From Streptomyces sp. CB00316 (GTDB lineage: Bacteria; Actinomycetota; Actinomycetes; Streptomycetales; Streptomycetaceae), in assembly GCF_001905595.1 (NCBI RefSeq), contig NZ_LIXI01000009.1:276535-340534 (forward strand): a DNA stretch of 64,000 nt. The letters are read 5' to 3'. Position 1 is the stretch's first letter; every line of letters starts with the position of its first letter. Shown here piece by piece: positions 36,138-44,115 of the stretch. Both the position numbers and the translations under genes were made by a program. The notes beneath the pieces are model-generated. The model did not search any database. It saw only the letters and a program-made list of their open reading frames with translations, and was not told the DNA's origin.

Positions 36138-36842
36138 TCAGGAGCGGCCACCCGGCCAGGCCTCGCCCCGCAGCCAGCCGTACGCGGCCTCCGCCGAGAA
36201 GGCCGGCTGGCCCTCCGCGAACAGCAGATCCGCGGCCTTGAACGCCGGGTCGGAGGCGGTCGCGGGAACATAAGGGACGGCGATGCACCGCATCCCCGCC
36301 GCGCGGGCGGCCGCGGCCCCCGGCGGCGCGTCCTCCAGCACCACGCACTCCGCCGGCTCCACCCCCATCCGCCGGGCCGTCTCCAGGAACACGTCGGGCT
36401 CCGGCTTCCCGTGCGCGACCTCCTCGGCGGAGACGTACAGCGGGATGTACCCGTCGAGCCCTGTGACCGCGAGCACCGCCCCGATCGCGGCCCTGGAGGA
36501 GCCCGAGGCCACAGCCATCGGAACCTCGGCGGCGTGCAGGCGCTCCACGAAGGCCCGCATCTGCCCGAACACCTCGGTGGACGCTCCCGCCAGCTCCAGG
36601 TAGAGCGCGTTCTTCCCGGCGAGTAGCTCGTCCACCGGGGCGTCGATCCCGTACTCGGAGCGCAGGGCGGTCAGGGTCTCCCGGGTGCCGATCCCGATGA
36701 AGCGGGTGTGGTCCTCCCAGCTGAAGTCGCTCACCCCGTACCGGGCGAGCAGCCGGCGCCCCGCCTCGTAGTAGTTCGGTTCGCTGTCCACCAGTGTGCC
36801 GTCGAGGTCGAAGATCACATGGAGGCCGGGTCGCGGAATCAT
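36138..36842 (-). CDS. HAD-superfamily phosphatase (beta-phosphoglucomutase-like)
   Basis: 234 residues. Motif I VIFDLDGTLVDSEPNYYEAG (nucleophile Asp), motif II MAVASGSSRAAIG, motif III Lys in AHGKPEPDVFLETARRMG, motif IV VVLEDAPPGAAAARAAGM. The helical cap after motif I is the type of subfamily I (phosphoglycolate phosphatase/pgmB-like). The start is taken at ATG 36842; an ATG at 36854 is also in frame and neither has an ideal RBS. A metabolite phosphatase or mutase with unknown substrate, probably in one transcript with the Lrp-type gene 36 bp upstream. Confidence 0.9.
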   Translation of the reverse strand: MIPRPGLHVIFDLDGTLVDSEPNYYEAGRRLLARYGVSDFSWEDHTRFIGIGTRETLTALRSEYGIDAPVDELLAGKNALYLELAGASTEVFGQMRAFVERLHAAEVPMAVASGSSRAAIGAVLAVTGLDGYIPLYVSAEEVAHGKPEPDVFLETARRMGVEPAECVVLEDAPPGAAAARAAGMRCIAVPYVPATASDPAFKAADLLFAEGQPAFSAEAAYGWLRGEAWPGGRS

Positions 36843-36878
36843 GGCTCCCAGCATGCCGCAGCGGACTCGGCGGGTGCC

Positions 36879-37364
36879 TCAGCGGGCCTGGCCGACCACC
36901 GCCCGCCCTACGGATTCGACCAGGGGCAGCACCCGGTGCGCCACCCGCTCGCGCAGCGCCACGTCCGTCCGGGTCCGGACCACACCCGGCAGCTGGATCA
37001 GCCGCTGGATCACGTCCTCCAGATGCCCGTTGTCCCGGGCCACGACCCGGGTCAGCAGATCCCCGCCGCCGGTGGTCGAGAACGCCTCGATGATCTCGGG
37101 GACGGCCGCCAGCGCGTCCCCGACCTCCACCAGATGCCCCTGGGTGACCTCCAGATGGACGAAGGCGAGCACGGGGTGGCCGAGGGCCGCGGGGGAGAGG
37201 GTCGGCCCGGTGCCGGTGATGACCCCCTCCCGCTCCAGCCGGTCGAGTCGGGCCTGCAGGGTGCCGCGGGCCACCCCGAGGATGCGCGCGTACTCCCGCA
37301 CGCTGGTGCGCGGCTGCTCGATCAGCAGCCGCAGGATCCGGGTGTCGAGAGCGTCCACGGCCAT
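36879..37364 (-). CDS. Lrp/AsnC family transcriptional regulator
   Basis: 161 residues. N-terminal helix-turn-helix LDTRILRLLIEQPRTSVREYARILGVARGTLQARLDRLEREGVI, C-terminal RAM effector domain (LAFVHLEVTQGHLVEVGDALAAVPEIIEAFSTTGGGDLLTRVVARDNGHLEDVIQRL). Such proteins sense amino acids as octamers. The target is unknown; the downstream HAD gene and itself are likely. Confidence 0.93.
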   Translation of the reverse strand: MAVDALDTRILRLLIEQPRTSVREYARILGVARGTLQARLDRLEREGVITGTGPTLSPAALGHPVLAFVHLEVTQGHLVEVGDALAAVPEIIEAFSTTGGGDLLTRVVARDNGHLEDVIQRLIQLPGVVRTRTDVALRERVAHRVLPLVESVGRAVVGQAR

Positions 37365-37732
37365 GGTCCCTCGGTCTCCTTCTGGTCCGTCCGATGCCGT
37401 CTCGACTGTACCGATGGCCCAGCAGGTGTCCTACATGTGAAGGAGGTAAGGGGCGGGTGGCCCGATTCATTTCCTCGGCCGGGGCCGCCGAAATCTTAGT
37501 GAAGAATTGGTTACGAGTTGCGGCCAGCTCCAACGTCGGCAATCTGACCGAATCGTGTCGATCTTGCTGAGGGCTTGTGCCGAGGCTCGGTCGGTCAATG
37601 CGACCAAATACTGCCGAACGCCCCTACCCCGGCCCCGCCGACGCCGAGGAAAGGCGCGTGACGTGCCGTGTGCACTGTGTAAGGCTTTTGTGGCGGCGAG
37701 GTGAAGGACCTTGCCGCCTATGAGGAGTTGAT
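37365..37732. other. Lower-GC gene-free region upstream of the RHS remnant
   Basis: 368 bp with visibly lower GC than its neighbours (for example around 37490-37610) and no credible gene. It ends in a GAGGAG RBS (37722-37727) for the GTG at 37733, so it probably keeps the old RHS promoter. The composition change fits an imported toxin locus. Confidence 0.5.
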
Positions 37733-39576
37733 GTGTCGAAATCCTTACGCAGGCGCTGGTGGAACAGTAGCGCCCTGTCTGCGCGGCCCTTTTCCCCGCC
37801 GCCATCGGCGGGGCGCCGGCGTCCGGTCGCAGTGGTTCTGGGGCTCACCCTGGCATGCCAGGCGACTCTGGTAGCCGGTTCCGGCCAGGTCTTCGCCTTG
37901 GGGCAGGAGGCGCCAGCCGACCGTCTAGCGCCTTCGCCGAAAGCGACGGAGTCGTGTCGTTGGTGGCGCCCTTGTCGGCGGGGGCCACCAGGGTCGGCAC
38001 CGAGGGCAGCGTGTTGTACGTCACCGACAGATACGGTCGGCGCAGTGGGGACAGGCCGACGCGCCCACTGACGCCACCGCGGTCTTCCCGGCCGACCGGG
38101 TGCCCGGCTCCCACGCGGGCGGCGGCCTCACCGTCGACGACTACGACACGGCGACCGTCACCTACACCAATGCCTCCGGCCGCACGGTCAACACGGGTCT
38201 GCCCGGCCGGCACCTGACGGTCAACCAGCACGACCGTTTCGGCAATACCGTCTTCGCCATCAACGCCACGAACCTCGAACTGGCCCTCGGCACCGGGGAC
38301 TACCAGGTCAACACCCTGACCGAACTCGGCATCCTCGCCGACTCGCCCGCCGAGCGCGCCCGTCTTCTCGGTACGGTCTCCGTCTACTCCGACGACGGCC
38401 AGCGGTTCCTGGAGGAGTACGGCCCCGTGCACCTCGTCACCCTGACGAAGCAGCTCGGCGGAGACGCGGACAGCCCCGATGTGCCCGTGGGCACGCAGGT
38501 CGCCGCCCGCACCCACACCGTCAACCGCTACGACGAGAACCGGCCCACCGACGGCACCGCCGTCGTCAGTGACCAGCTCACCAGCACCCGGGTCGGCGCC
38601 TTCGCCGACGGCTACCCGGCCGACGGGGACGTGCGTACCACCGCGAACCGCTACGACTGGGTCAAGGGGCTGCAGACCGGCACGGTCACCGACCCCACGG
38701 GCCTCAATCCGGTCCACAGCACCAGCTACGACGCCCAGGGCCGCGTGATCAAGACGACGCTGCCCAAGTCCAACGGCTCGGACGCCGGGGCCCGCGTGAC
38801 CACCTACTGGTCCGCCACCGGCACCGGAACCTGCCAGGGACGCCCCGAGTGGGCCGACCTCGCCTGCACCACGGGCCCGGCAGCCAAGATCACGGGAGGC
38901 GGCAGCCAGCCCGACGAACTGCCGGTCTCCACCACCCAGTACGACCGGTGGGGCGACCCCACCATCGTCACCGAGACCGCCTACGGCACCACCCGTACTA
39001 CCGAGAGCACCTACGACGCCGCAGGACGTCTGACTTCGGCCAAGGTGACCGGCGGCACCGGAGCAGCGGTACCGCCGCGCACGGTCACCTACGATCCGGT
39101 GAACGGCGCCGCGGCCACCGTCGGCAACCGGACCGCCACCGTCCGCCGCACCAGCGACGCGCTCGGCCGGGTGATCTCCTACGACCGACCCCGTCCACGG
39201 CGGCGGCGCGAACGCGTACGGCTATCCCGCCGACCCGGTCAACCTGTACGACCTGGAAGGCAGGAAGGTCCAGGCCAAGTACAACAAGAACTCCAGGAGC
39301 TGTTCCTTCTGGCACGGCCGGTGCACCATCAAACTGAGCCGGGTCCGGGCGTGGAAGGCTTCCTGGAACATCATCGGCGGGGCCACCGCCTGGGGCGTAT
39401 CGGCTGCCCTGTTCGGTGCCGCGTCCGCCGGAATTCTGGCGGCGGTCATGGGAATTCTCGCCGGAGTCGCGACCTGGGTCGCGGTCAACATCCAGCGCGT
39501 GCTCAGTTCCTTCCCCAACCGCGGGGTGAAACTCACGGTGTGGGTCTATGGGAGGATATCGATCACTAAGCAGTAG
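37733..39576 (+). pseudogene. RHS/YD-repeat polymorphic toxin, deleted and rearranged remnant
   Basis: Four pieces are readable. (1) 37733-37920: signal peptide (MSKSLRRRWW, then RRPVAVVLGLTLACQATLVAGSG). (2) 37923-38045: a segment that only makes sense on the minus strand (PYLSVTYNTLPSVPTLVAPADK). (3) 38043-39190: YD-repeat region (LTVNQHDRFGNTVFAINATN, YDAQGRVIKTTLP, YDRWGDPTIVTETAYGTT). (4) 39185-39576, another frame: conserved RHS core end GGGANAYGYPADPVNLYDLEG and a C-terminal tip of about 110 residues with a Gly/Ala-rich hydrophobic stretch (WNIIGGATAWGVSAALFGAA). Intact RHS proteins are 1500-2500 residues, so more than half of the gene is gone. Confidence 0.8.
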
Positions 39577-39662
39577 AAAAGCGTCTTGAGCCTTTTCGCC
39601 GGGTGGCGGTGGGGCATCCCTCATCGCCACCCCGGAAACCGGGAATGAAGTGAGGATCCGTA

Positions 39663-40022
39663 GTGCCTACTTTCGTCTACGTGCTGCTGCCCTTCCTCAG
39701 TGTTGCGCTGATGATCGTGGCGGAGGTCCGCGACCATAAAGCGCGGAAAGGCGGTGCGCGAGGCAGAGGGCTTGCGCTTCTTCCTCTGGGGTGGATTCCC
39801 GTGGGTATTGTGGTATTCGCTTCTCTGGCCGGATCGATTGTCGGTGGTCTGGTCGAGGAAAACCTCCGCCTGGTACTTTTCGTCATCAATATGTCGTGGG
39901 CGCTCCTTTCCCTGATCGCGCTCACCAGGTTTCTCGGCCGCACGCTGCGGACGGCTGAGGTCCTGGCGCTCGCCGTTCCTGTCGCCGTCTTCTCCCTCCT
40001 CTTCATGAGCGCCCTCAGGTAG
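39663..40022 (+). CDS. Small four-helix membrane protein, candidate immunity protein
   Basis: 119 residues from GTG 39663. Four hydrophobic segments: FVYVLLPFLSVALMIVA, LALLPLGWIPVGIVVFASLA, LVLFVINMSWALLSLIAL and VLALAVPVAVFSLLFMSAL; a basic loop (RDHKARKGGARGRG) follows the first. Codon use is less GC-biased than neighbours, as in the toxin tip. Position directly after the RHS C-terminal tip is where the cognate immunity gene lies in polymorphic toxin systems; a membrane immunity protein fits a membrane-active tip. No family was recognised, so this is inference. Confidence 0.72.
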   Translation: MPTFVYVLLPFLSVALMIVAEVRDHKARKGGARGRGLALLPLGWIPVGIVVFASLAGSIVGGLVEENLRLVLFVINMSWALLSLIALTRFLGRTLRTAEVLALAVPVAVFSLLFMSALR

Positions 40023-40211
40023 GGCCTGGCCCGGGGGAGGGGCGTGGGCGGCGCGGGCCGTGCTCGCGGCAGTCTCGCGGCGCTCTCTGTCCCGGTGGTC
40101 CAGTGGTCCCTTTCTGGCCCACCGGGACAGGAGAGGGCTGTGCCATTGGCCCATGGATTCCGCCCCCGTTTGATCCATAGTGCCTCGGGATGCTCTTATG
40201 GTCCTGTCGAT

Positions 40212-40240
40212 GGCGCCGCGGACTTCCGTGGCGCCTTTTT
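40212..40240 (+). terminator. Stem-loop with T-tract (intrinsic terminator or attenuator)
   Basis: GGCGCCGCGG-ACTT-CCGTGGCGCC followed by five T residues. One mismatch in 10-bp arms. A true T-tract is rare in this genome. It lies 190 bp after the small membrane gene and about 47 bp before the FUSC start, so it could end the upstream transcript or attenuate a transcript that starts near 40170-40200. Confidence 0.75.
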
Positions 40241-40286
40241 CATGCCGAGCGCGCGGAGCCCACGGGAGACGCGGAAGGGGAGCAGT

Positions 40287-41798
40287 GTGCTGAAGAGGGT
40301 GTTCGTGGCACCGGACCCGGGGAGGGTGCGGCTGCGGTTCGCGAGCCGGGCCGTCATCGGGATCGGGCTCGCGGTCGCGCTGTGCGGGCTCGTCGGGCAC
40401 TCGCTCGTCGCCGCCATCACCGGCGGTCTCGCGGCGCTGCTGGCCCTCTTCACGGTCACGGACGCCACGGTGCGGCAGCAGGCCGTCACGACCGCGCTGC
40501 TCCCCGTCGCCGGGCTCCCGGTCCTCGCCGTCGCCGCCGTGCTGCACGACCAGCCCGCCGCCCGCGACCTGGTCTTCCTCGCGGTCATGGGTGCGGGCGT
40601 CTACGCCCGGCGCTGGGGGCCGCGCGGGCACTCGCTGGGCGTCTTCGCGTTCATGACCTTCTTCGCCGCACAGTTCCTGCACACGGTGCCGGGGCAGCTG
40701 CCCGAGTTGTACGCCGCCGTCCTGCTGTCCCTCGGTGTCTCCTCCACCGTCCGCTTCGGCTTCTGGTGCTACGAGCGGCGGCTGCCCGTCGTGGCCGTGC
40801 CCGCCCCTCCGGAGGGCCGCGGACTGGCCCGTATCACCACCCGGCAGGCGGTCCAGGCCACTCTGGGCGGCGCCTTCGCGCTGGGTCTGGGGCAGGTGCT
40901 CTCCGACCAGCGCTGGTACTGGGCGGTCGGCGCCACCTGGTGGGTCTTCGTCAACACCACCTCGCGTGGTGAGACCCTCGTACGCGGCTTCCGCCGGGTG
41001 CTGGGGACCGTGATCGGTATCGCCGCCGGATTCCACGTCGCCATCCCCCTCGACGGCGCCGGGGTGCCGACGGCCGCCATCGTCGCGGTGTCCGTCTTCG
41101 GGATCTTCTACACAGCGGCGGTCTCGTACAGCTGGATGATGTTCTTCGTGACCGTCATGGTCGGCGTGCTCTACGGCGCCCTGGGCGTCCTGGACGCCTC
41201 CCTGCTCTGGCTCCGGGTCGCCGAGACGGCCGTGGGCGCGCTCGGCGCGGTGCTGGCCGTGCTGGTGGTCCTGCCCGTCACGACCCACGCCGTCACCGAC
41301 GCGTGGATCCGCAAGGCCCTGCGGTGCGTCCACGCCTGCACGGCCGAGGCCGCCGAGCGCCTCGCCGGCTCCCTGAGCGCCGACCCCGCCCCCCGGGTCG
41401 CCGAACTCGAGGTGCTGCTCGGCCGGGTCCGGCTCTCGCTCGCTCCGCTGGTGCATCCCCTGAGTCCGCTGAAGGCCCGTAAGGCGCGGGCGCGGCAGGT
41501 GCTGGCCCTGCTCGACGACTGCGTACGCGAGGTGCGCGGCCTGGCCTCCATCGCCGCGGACCCGGCCGCCTCGCACGACGCCCGGCTCTCGGCGGCCTGC
41601 TCCCGGGTGGAGGAGGCGGTGGAGGAGCTCCTGCGCCAGGAGAGCCGACAGGCGCGAGGGGCGGAGCGCGCGGGTGGTGTGCAGCCGGGCGCCGCCGTGG
41701 ATCACCCCGCCCTGGCCCATCTGCACGGCCTGGAGCGGGCACTGGCCGACCTCGCCACGCCCCTGCACAGCCCGCCCCGGGCGCCGATCGCCGCCTGA
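40287..41798 (+). CDS. FUSC-family (aromatic acid exporter-like) membrane protein
   Basis: 503 residues. The GTG at 40287 has AAGGGGAG upstream; an earlier ATG at 40242 would overlap the T-tract hairpin. Two blocks of membrane helices (VIGIGLAVALCGLVGHSLVAAITGGLAALLAL..., and TLGGAFALGLGQVLSDQRWYWAVGATWWVFV) separated by a soluble part, with a C-terminal cytoplasmic helical domain rich in Ala/Arg. This is the FUSC/YccS layout, linked to export of aromatic acids or other organic anions. The substrate is unknown. Confidence 0.86.
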   Translation: MLKRVFVAPDPGRVRLRFASRAVIGIGLAVALCGLVGHSLVAAITGGLAALLALFTVTDATVRQQAVTTALLPVAGLPVLAVAAVLHDQPAARDLVFLAVMGAGVYARRWGPRGHSLGVFAFMTFFAAQFLHTVPGQLPELYAAVLLSLGVSSTVRFGFWCYERRLPVVAVPAPPEGRGLARITTRQAVQATLGGAFALGLGQVLSDQRWYWAVGATWWVFVNTTSRGETLVRGFRRVLGTVIGIAAGFHVAIPLDGAGVPTAAIVAVSVFGIFYTAAVSYSWMMFFVTVMVGVLYGALGVLDASLLWLRVAETAVGALGAVLAVLVVLPVTTHAVTDAWIRKALRCVHACTAEAAERLAGSLSADPAPRVAELEVLLGRVRLSLAPLVHPLSPLKARKARARQVLALLDDCVREVRGLASIAADPAASHDARLSAACSRVEEAVEELLRQESRQARGAERAGGVQPGAAVDHPALAHLHGLERALADLATPLHSPPRAPIAA

Positions 41799-41937
41799 GC
41801 CCGGCCTGCGCGCCCACGTCGTTGTGGGACCGTCCTGTGCCCCGCCCGACCGTCCTGCGAATTGGTCCAGACCTGCGACCGGGCCGCCTGCTACCGTCGG
41901 TCGGAAGATCACGGCGACGGTGAAGTGGGGTAGTGCG

Positions 41938-43017
41938 ATGGGCGGCAGCAGCACCGGGCGGGCATTCATGGGGTCGTTCACCTCGGCGGGTGGCTTGGGC
42001 GTCACCGTCGCGGAGGTGGACCGCGACACCGGGGCGCTGACGGTGCTCGGCTCGTCGGACGCCGTGACGGACCCCTCGTTCCTCGCGCTGGGACCGGGCG
42101 GAGAGGCCCTGTACGCGGTCGGCGAGAGCGCTCCGGGCTCGGCGGCCGCCTTCGACGTCAGTGGCGACGTACCGGCCCTCCTGGGCCCTGTACGGCCGGT
42201 CGACGCCGACGGTCCCACCCACCTCGCGCTCGCCGCGGGCCACCTGGTCACCGCCAACTACGGATCCGGCAGCGTCACCGCCCTGCCCGTCCTCGCCGAC
42301 GGATCGCTCGGCGAGGCGTCCTCGGTCGTCCAGCACGAGGGCAGCGGCCCCGACGGCGAACGCCAGGAGGGCCCGCACGCCCACCAGGTGCTGCCCGACC
42401 CCTCCGGTCGCTGGGTGGTCAGCGTGGACCTCGGCACAGACTCGGTGCGGGTCGGCGCGCTGGACCCGGCCACCGGCGCCCTGAAGCCGCACGGCGAGAC
42501 GTCGCTTCGCCCGGGCACCGGGCCGCGCCACCTGGCCTTCCACCCCTCGGGCCGCTACGCCTACGTCCTGAACGAACTGGTGACGACCCTCACCGTCTGC
42601 CGCTGGGATGCGGAGGAGGGCCGTCCGGAGCCGCTGGGGGAGGTTGCGGTGCTGACCGAGACCGAGCCCGGGCCCGGCAGCGGTCCCGGGTCCGCCGACG
42701 GCCCAGTACGGGCCTATCCGTCCGAGGTGGTCGTCGCACACGACGGGCGCTTCCTGTGGACCGCCAACCGGGGCCACGACAGCATCTCGGTCCTGACCCT
42801 CGACGAGACCGGCGAGAAGGCCGCCCTGGTGGCCACCGTCGGCTGCGGCGGGCGTTGGCCCCGCGACCTCACCCTCGACCCGAGCGGCCAGTGGCTGTAC
42901 GCCGCGAACGAGCGCTCCGGGAACGTCAGCTGGTTCGCCGTGGACGCGGAGACCGGCATCCCGCAGCACGCGGGCTCCGTCGAGGTCCCGGCGGTCTCCT
43001 GCGTCGTCCTCGGCTGA
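41938..43017 (+). CDS. Lactonase family beta-propeller protein (6-phosphogluconolactonase-like)
   Basis: 359 residues, start ATG 41938 with AAGTGGGG upstream. Seven-bladed propeller repeats are visible: DPSFLALGPGGEALYAVGE, GPTHLALAAGHLVTANYGSGSV, HAHQVLPDPSGRWVVSVDLG, PRHLAFHPSGRYAYVLNEL, SEVVVAHDGRFLWTANRGHDSI, PRDLTLDPSGQWLYAANERSGNV. This is the YbhE/Pgl lactonase family (hydrolysis of 6-phosphogluconolactone or related lactones). No signal peptide, so cytoplasmic. Confidence 0.9.
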   Translation: MGGSSTGRAFMGSFTSAGGLGVTVAEVDRDTGALTVLGSSDAVTDPSFLALGPGGEALYAVGESAPGSAAAFDVSGDVPALLGPVRPVDADGPTHLALAAGHLVTANYGSGSVTALPVLADGSLGEASSVVQHEGSGPDGERQEGPHAHQVLPDPSGRWVVSVDLGTDSVRVGALDPATGALKPHGETSLRPGTGPRHLAFHPSGRYAYVLNELVTTLTVCRWDAEEGRPEPLGEVAVLTETEPGPGSGPGSADGPVRAYPSEVVVAHDGRFLWTANRGHDSISVLTLDETGEKAALVATVGCGGRWPRDLTLDPSGQWLYAANERSGNVSWFAVDAETGIPQHAGSVEVPAVSCVVLG

Positions 43018-43041
43018 CCGGGGGCCGGAGAGGCAGCAGGA

Positions 43042-43097
43042 AAGCCGCGGCCCGGACCGGAGGATCGATGCAGATCCGTCGGTCCGGGCCGCGGCTT
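43042..43097. terminator. Bidirectional hairpin terminator
   Basis: Perfect 18-bp inverted repeat (43042-43059 and 43080-43097; arms AAGCCGCGGCCCGGACCG) with a 20-base loop, between the convergent lactonase and sirohydrochlorin chelatase genes. The arms end in AA/TT. Confidence 0.9.
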
Positions 43098-43129
43098 CCG
43101 TGCGTCCGTGCCGCTTCCGTCGACCCGGG

Positions 43130-44053
43130 TCAGTGCACCTGGGCGCCCTGCGGGGTCGCGGGCGTGATGCCCAGCGCCGTGGCATACAGCGACAGCACGA
43201 GCTTGCCGATCGCCGGGTAGGCGCCCAGCGGCTCGGCGGTCGCGCACCCCGCCTCCTTGGCGGCGGCGTCCAGCAGGCCGGGGTCGACCTCCGGACCCAC
43301 CAGGTACGGCGCCAGCGCGAGCTGCGCGGAGCCGGAGCCCTGGAGCTGCTGCGCGATCGAGGCGACCGAACCTTCCACGTCCAGCGCGGCGGCCATCACC
43401 GGCACGGCGAGCCGGGCGGCCAGCAGCATGCCGGTGATCCCGGCGGCCCGTACGGCCTCCTCGCCGCCCACCGTGGCGAGCACGATGCCGTCGGCGGCGG
43501 TGGCGACGGTGAACAGCCTCGCGCGGTCGGCACGCGCCAGCCCGGCCTCCGAGAGCCGGACGTGCAGGGCCTCGGCGAGCAGCGGGTGCGGACCGAGCAC
43601 GTCGGTCAGCTCCACCTGCGTGCCGCTGTCCATCACGGCCTGCCGTATCCGCCGGATCGGCGCGCTGTCGGGACCCGCGAGCAGCGGGACCACGACGGCG
43701 GCAGGACCGGTGGGCTCGGCGGCCTCCCGGCCGAGGGCTACGGCCTGCTCGTAGCGCTGGACGCGCTCGGCGGCGCAGTGGGCGAGAACGGTGGCCAGAG
43801 TGGGGTACTCGGCATCGTCACCGTCGAGATAGCCGATCCGGGCGTTGAGGCCGGGCAGCTCGGAACGGGCGATGCTGATCACCTCTTCGGCCAGACTGCG
43901 CGTGGCCGGGGAGGGGGTACCGGGAACGGCGAGAACGAGCGCGGCAGCGCCGTCAGGTGCGACCACGGGCTCCGGGCGGCGGTGCCGTCCGGACTGGCGA
44001 GGTCGCGGCATTCGTACAGGCAGGCCGGAAGCGGGCCCAGTGGGGGTGCTCAT
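43130..44053 (-). CDS. Sirohydrochlorin chelatase (CbiX/SirB family)
   Basis: 307 residues with two related halves, the usual duplicated chelatase fold: ALVLAVPGTPSPATRSLAEEVISIARSELPGLNARIGYLD and, in the second half, ADRARLFTVATAADGIVLATVGGEEAVRAAG. Metal-binding positions are only partly kept in place of the usual N-terminal HGS/HG motif (here VPGTP), so either a divergent chelatase or a related non-catalytic protein. The family inserts Co2+ or Fe2+ into sirohydrochlorin for cobalamin or siroheme. No cob or nir genes are nearby. Confidence 0.8.
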   Translation of the reverse strand: MSTPTGPASGLPVRMPRPRQSGRHRRPEPVVAPDGAAALVLAVPGTPSPATRSLAEEVISIARSELPGLNARIGYLDGDDAEYPTLATVLAHCAAERVQRYEQAVALGREAAEPTGPAAVVVPLLAGPDSAPIRRIRQAVMDSGTQVELTDVLGPHPLLAEALHVRLSEAGLARADRARLFTVATAADGIVLATVGGEEAVRAAGITGMLLAARLAVPVMAAALDVEGSVASIAQQLQGSGSAQLALAPYLVGPEVDPGLLDAAAKEAGCATAEPLGAYPAIGKLVLSLYATALGITPATPQGAQVH

Positions 44054-44115
44054 GGCGCCGCATGCTACTGGTTTTGGATGCTCCTCTGTTCGGGGAGGGT
44101 CCGGTCGAGCGTTAA

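Noticed and set aside
38100..39569. Single 489-codon RHS gene ending at 39569
   Set aside because: After about 39190 this frame becomes Arg/Gln-rich noise, while the RHS core end and tip are clear in another frame; the apparent length is accidental.
39621..42257. 878-codon minus-strand open frame
   Set aside because: Shadow of the small membrane protein, FUSC and lactonase genes; no motif and no RBS.
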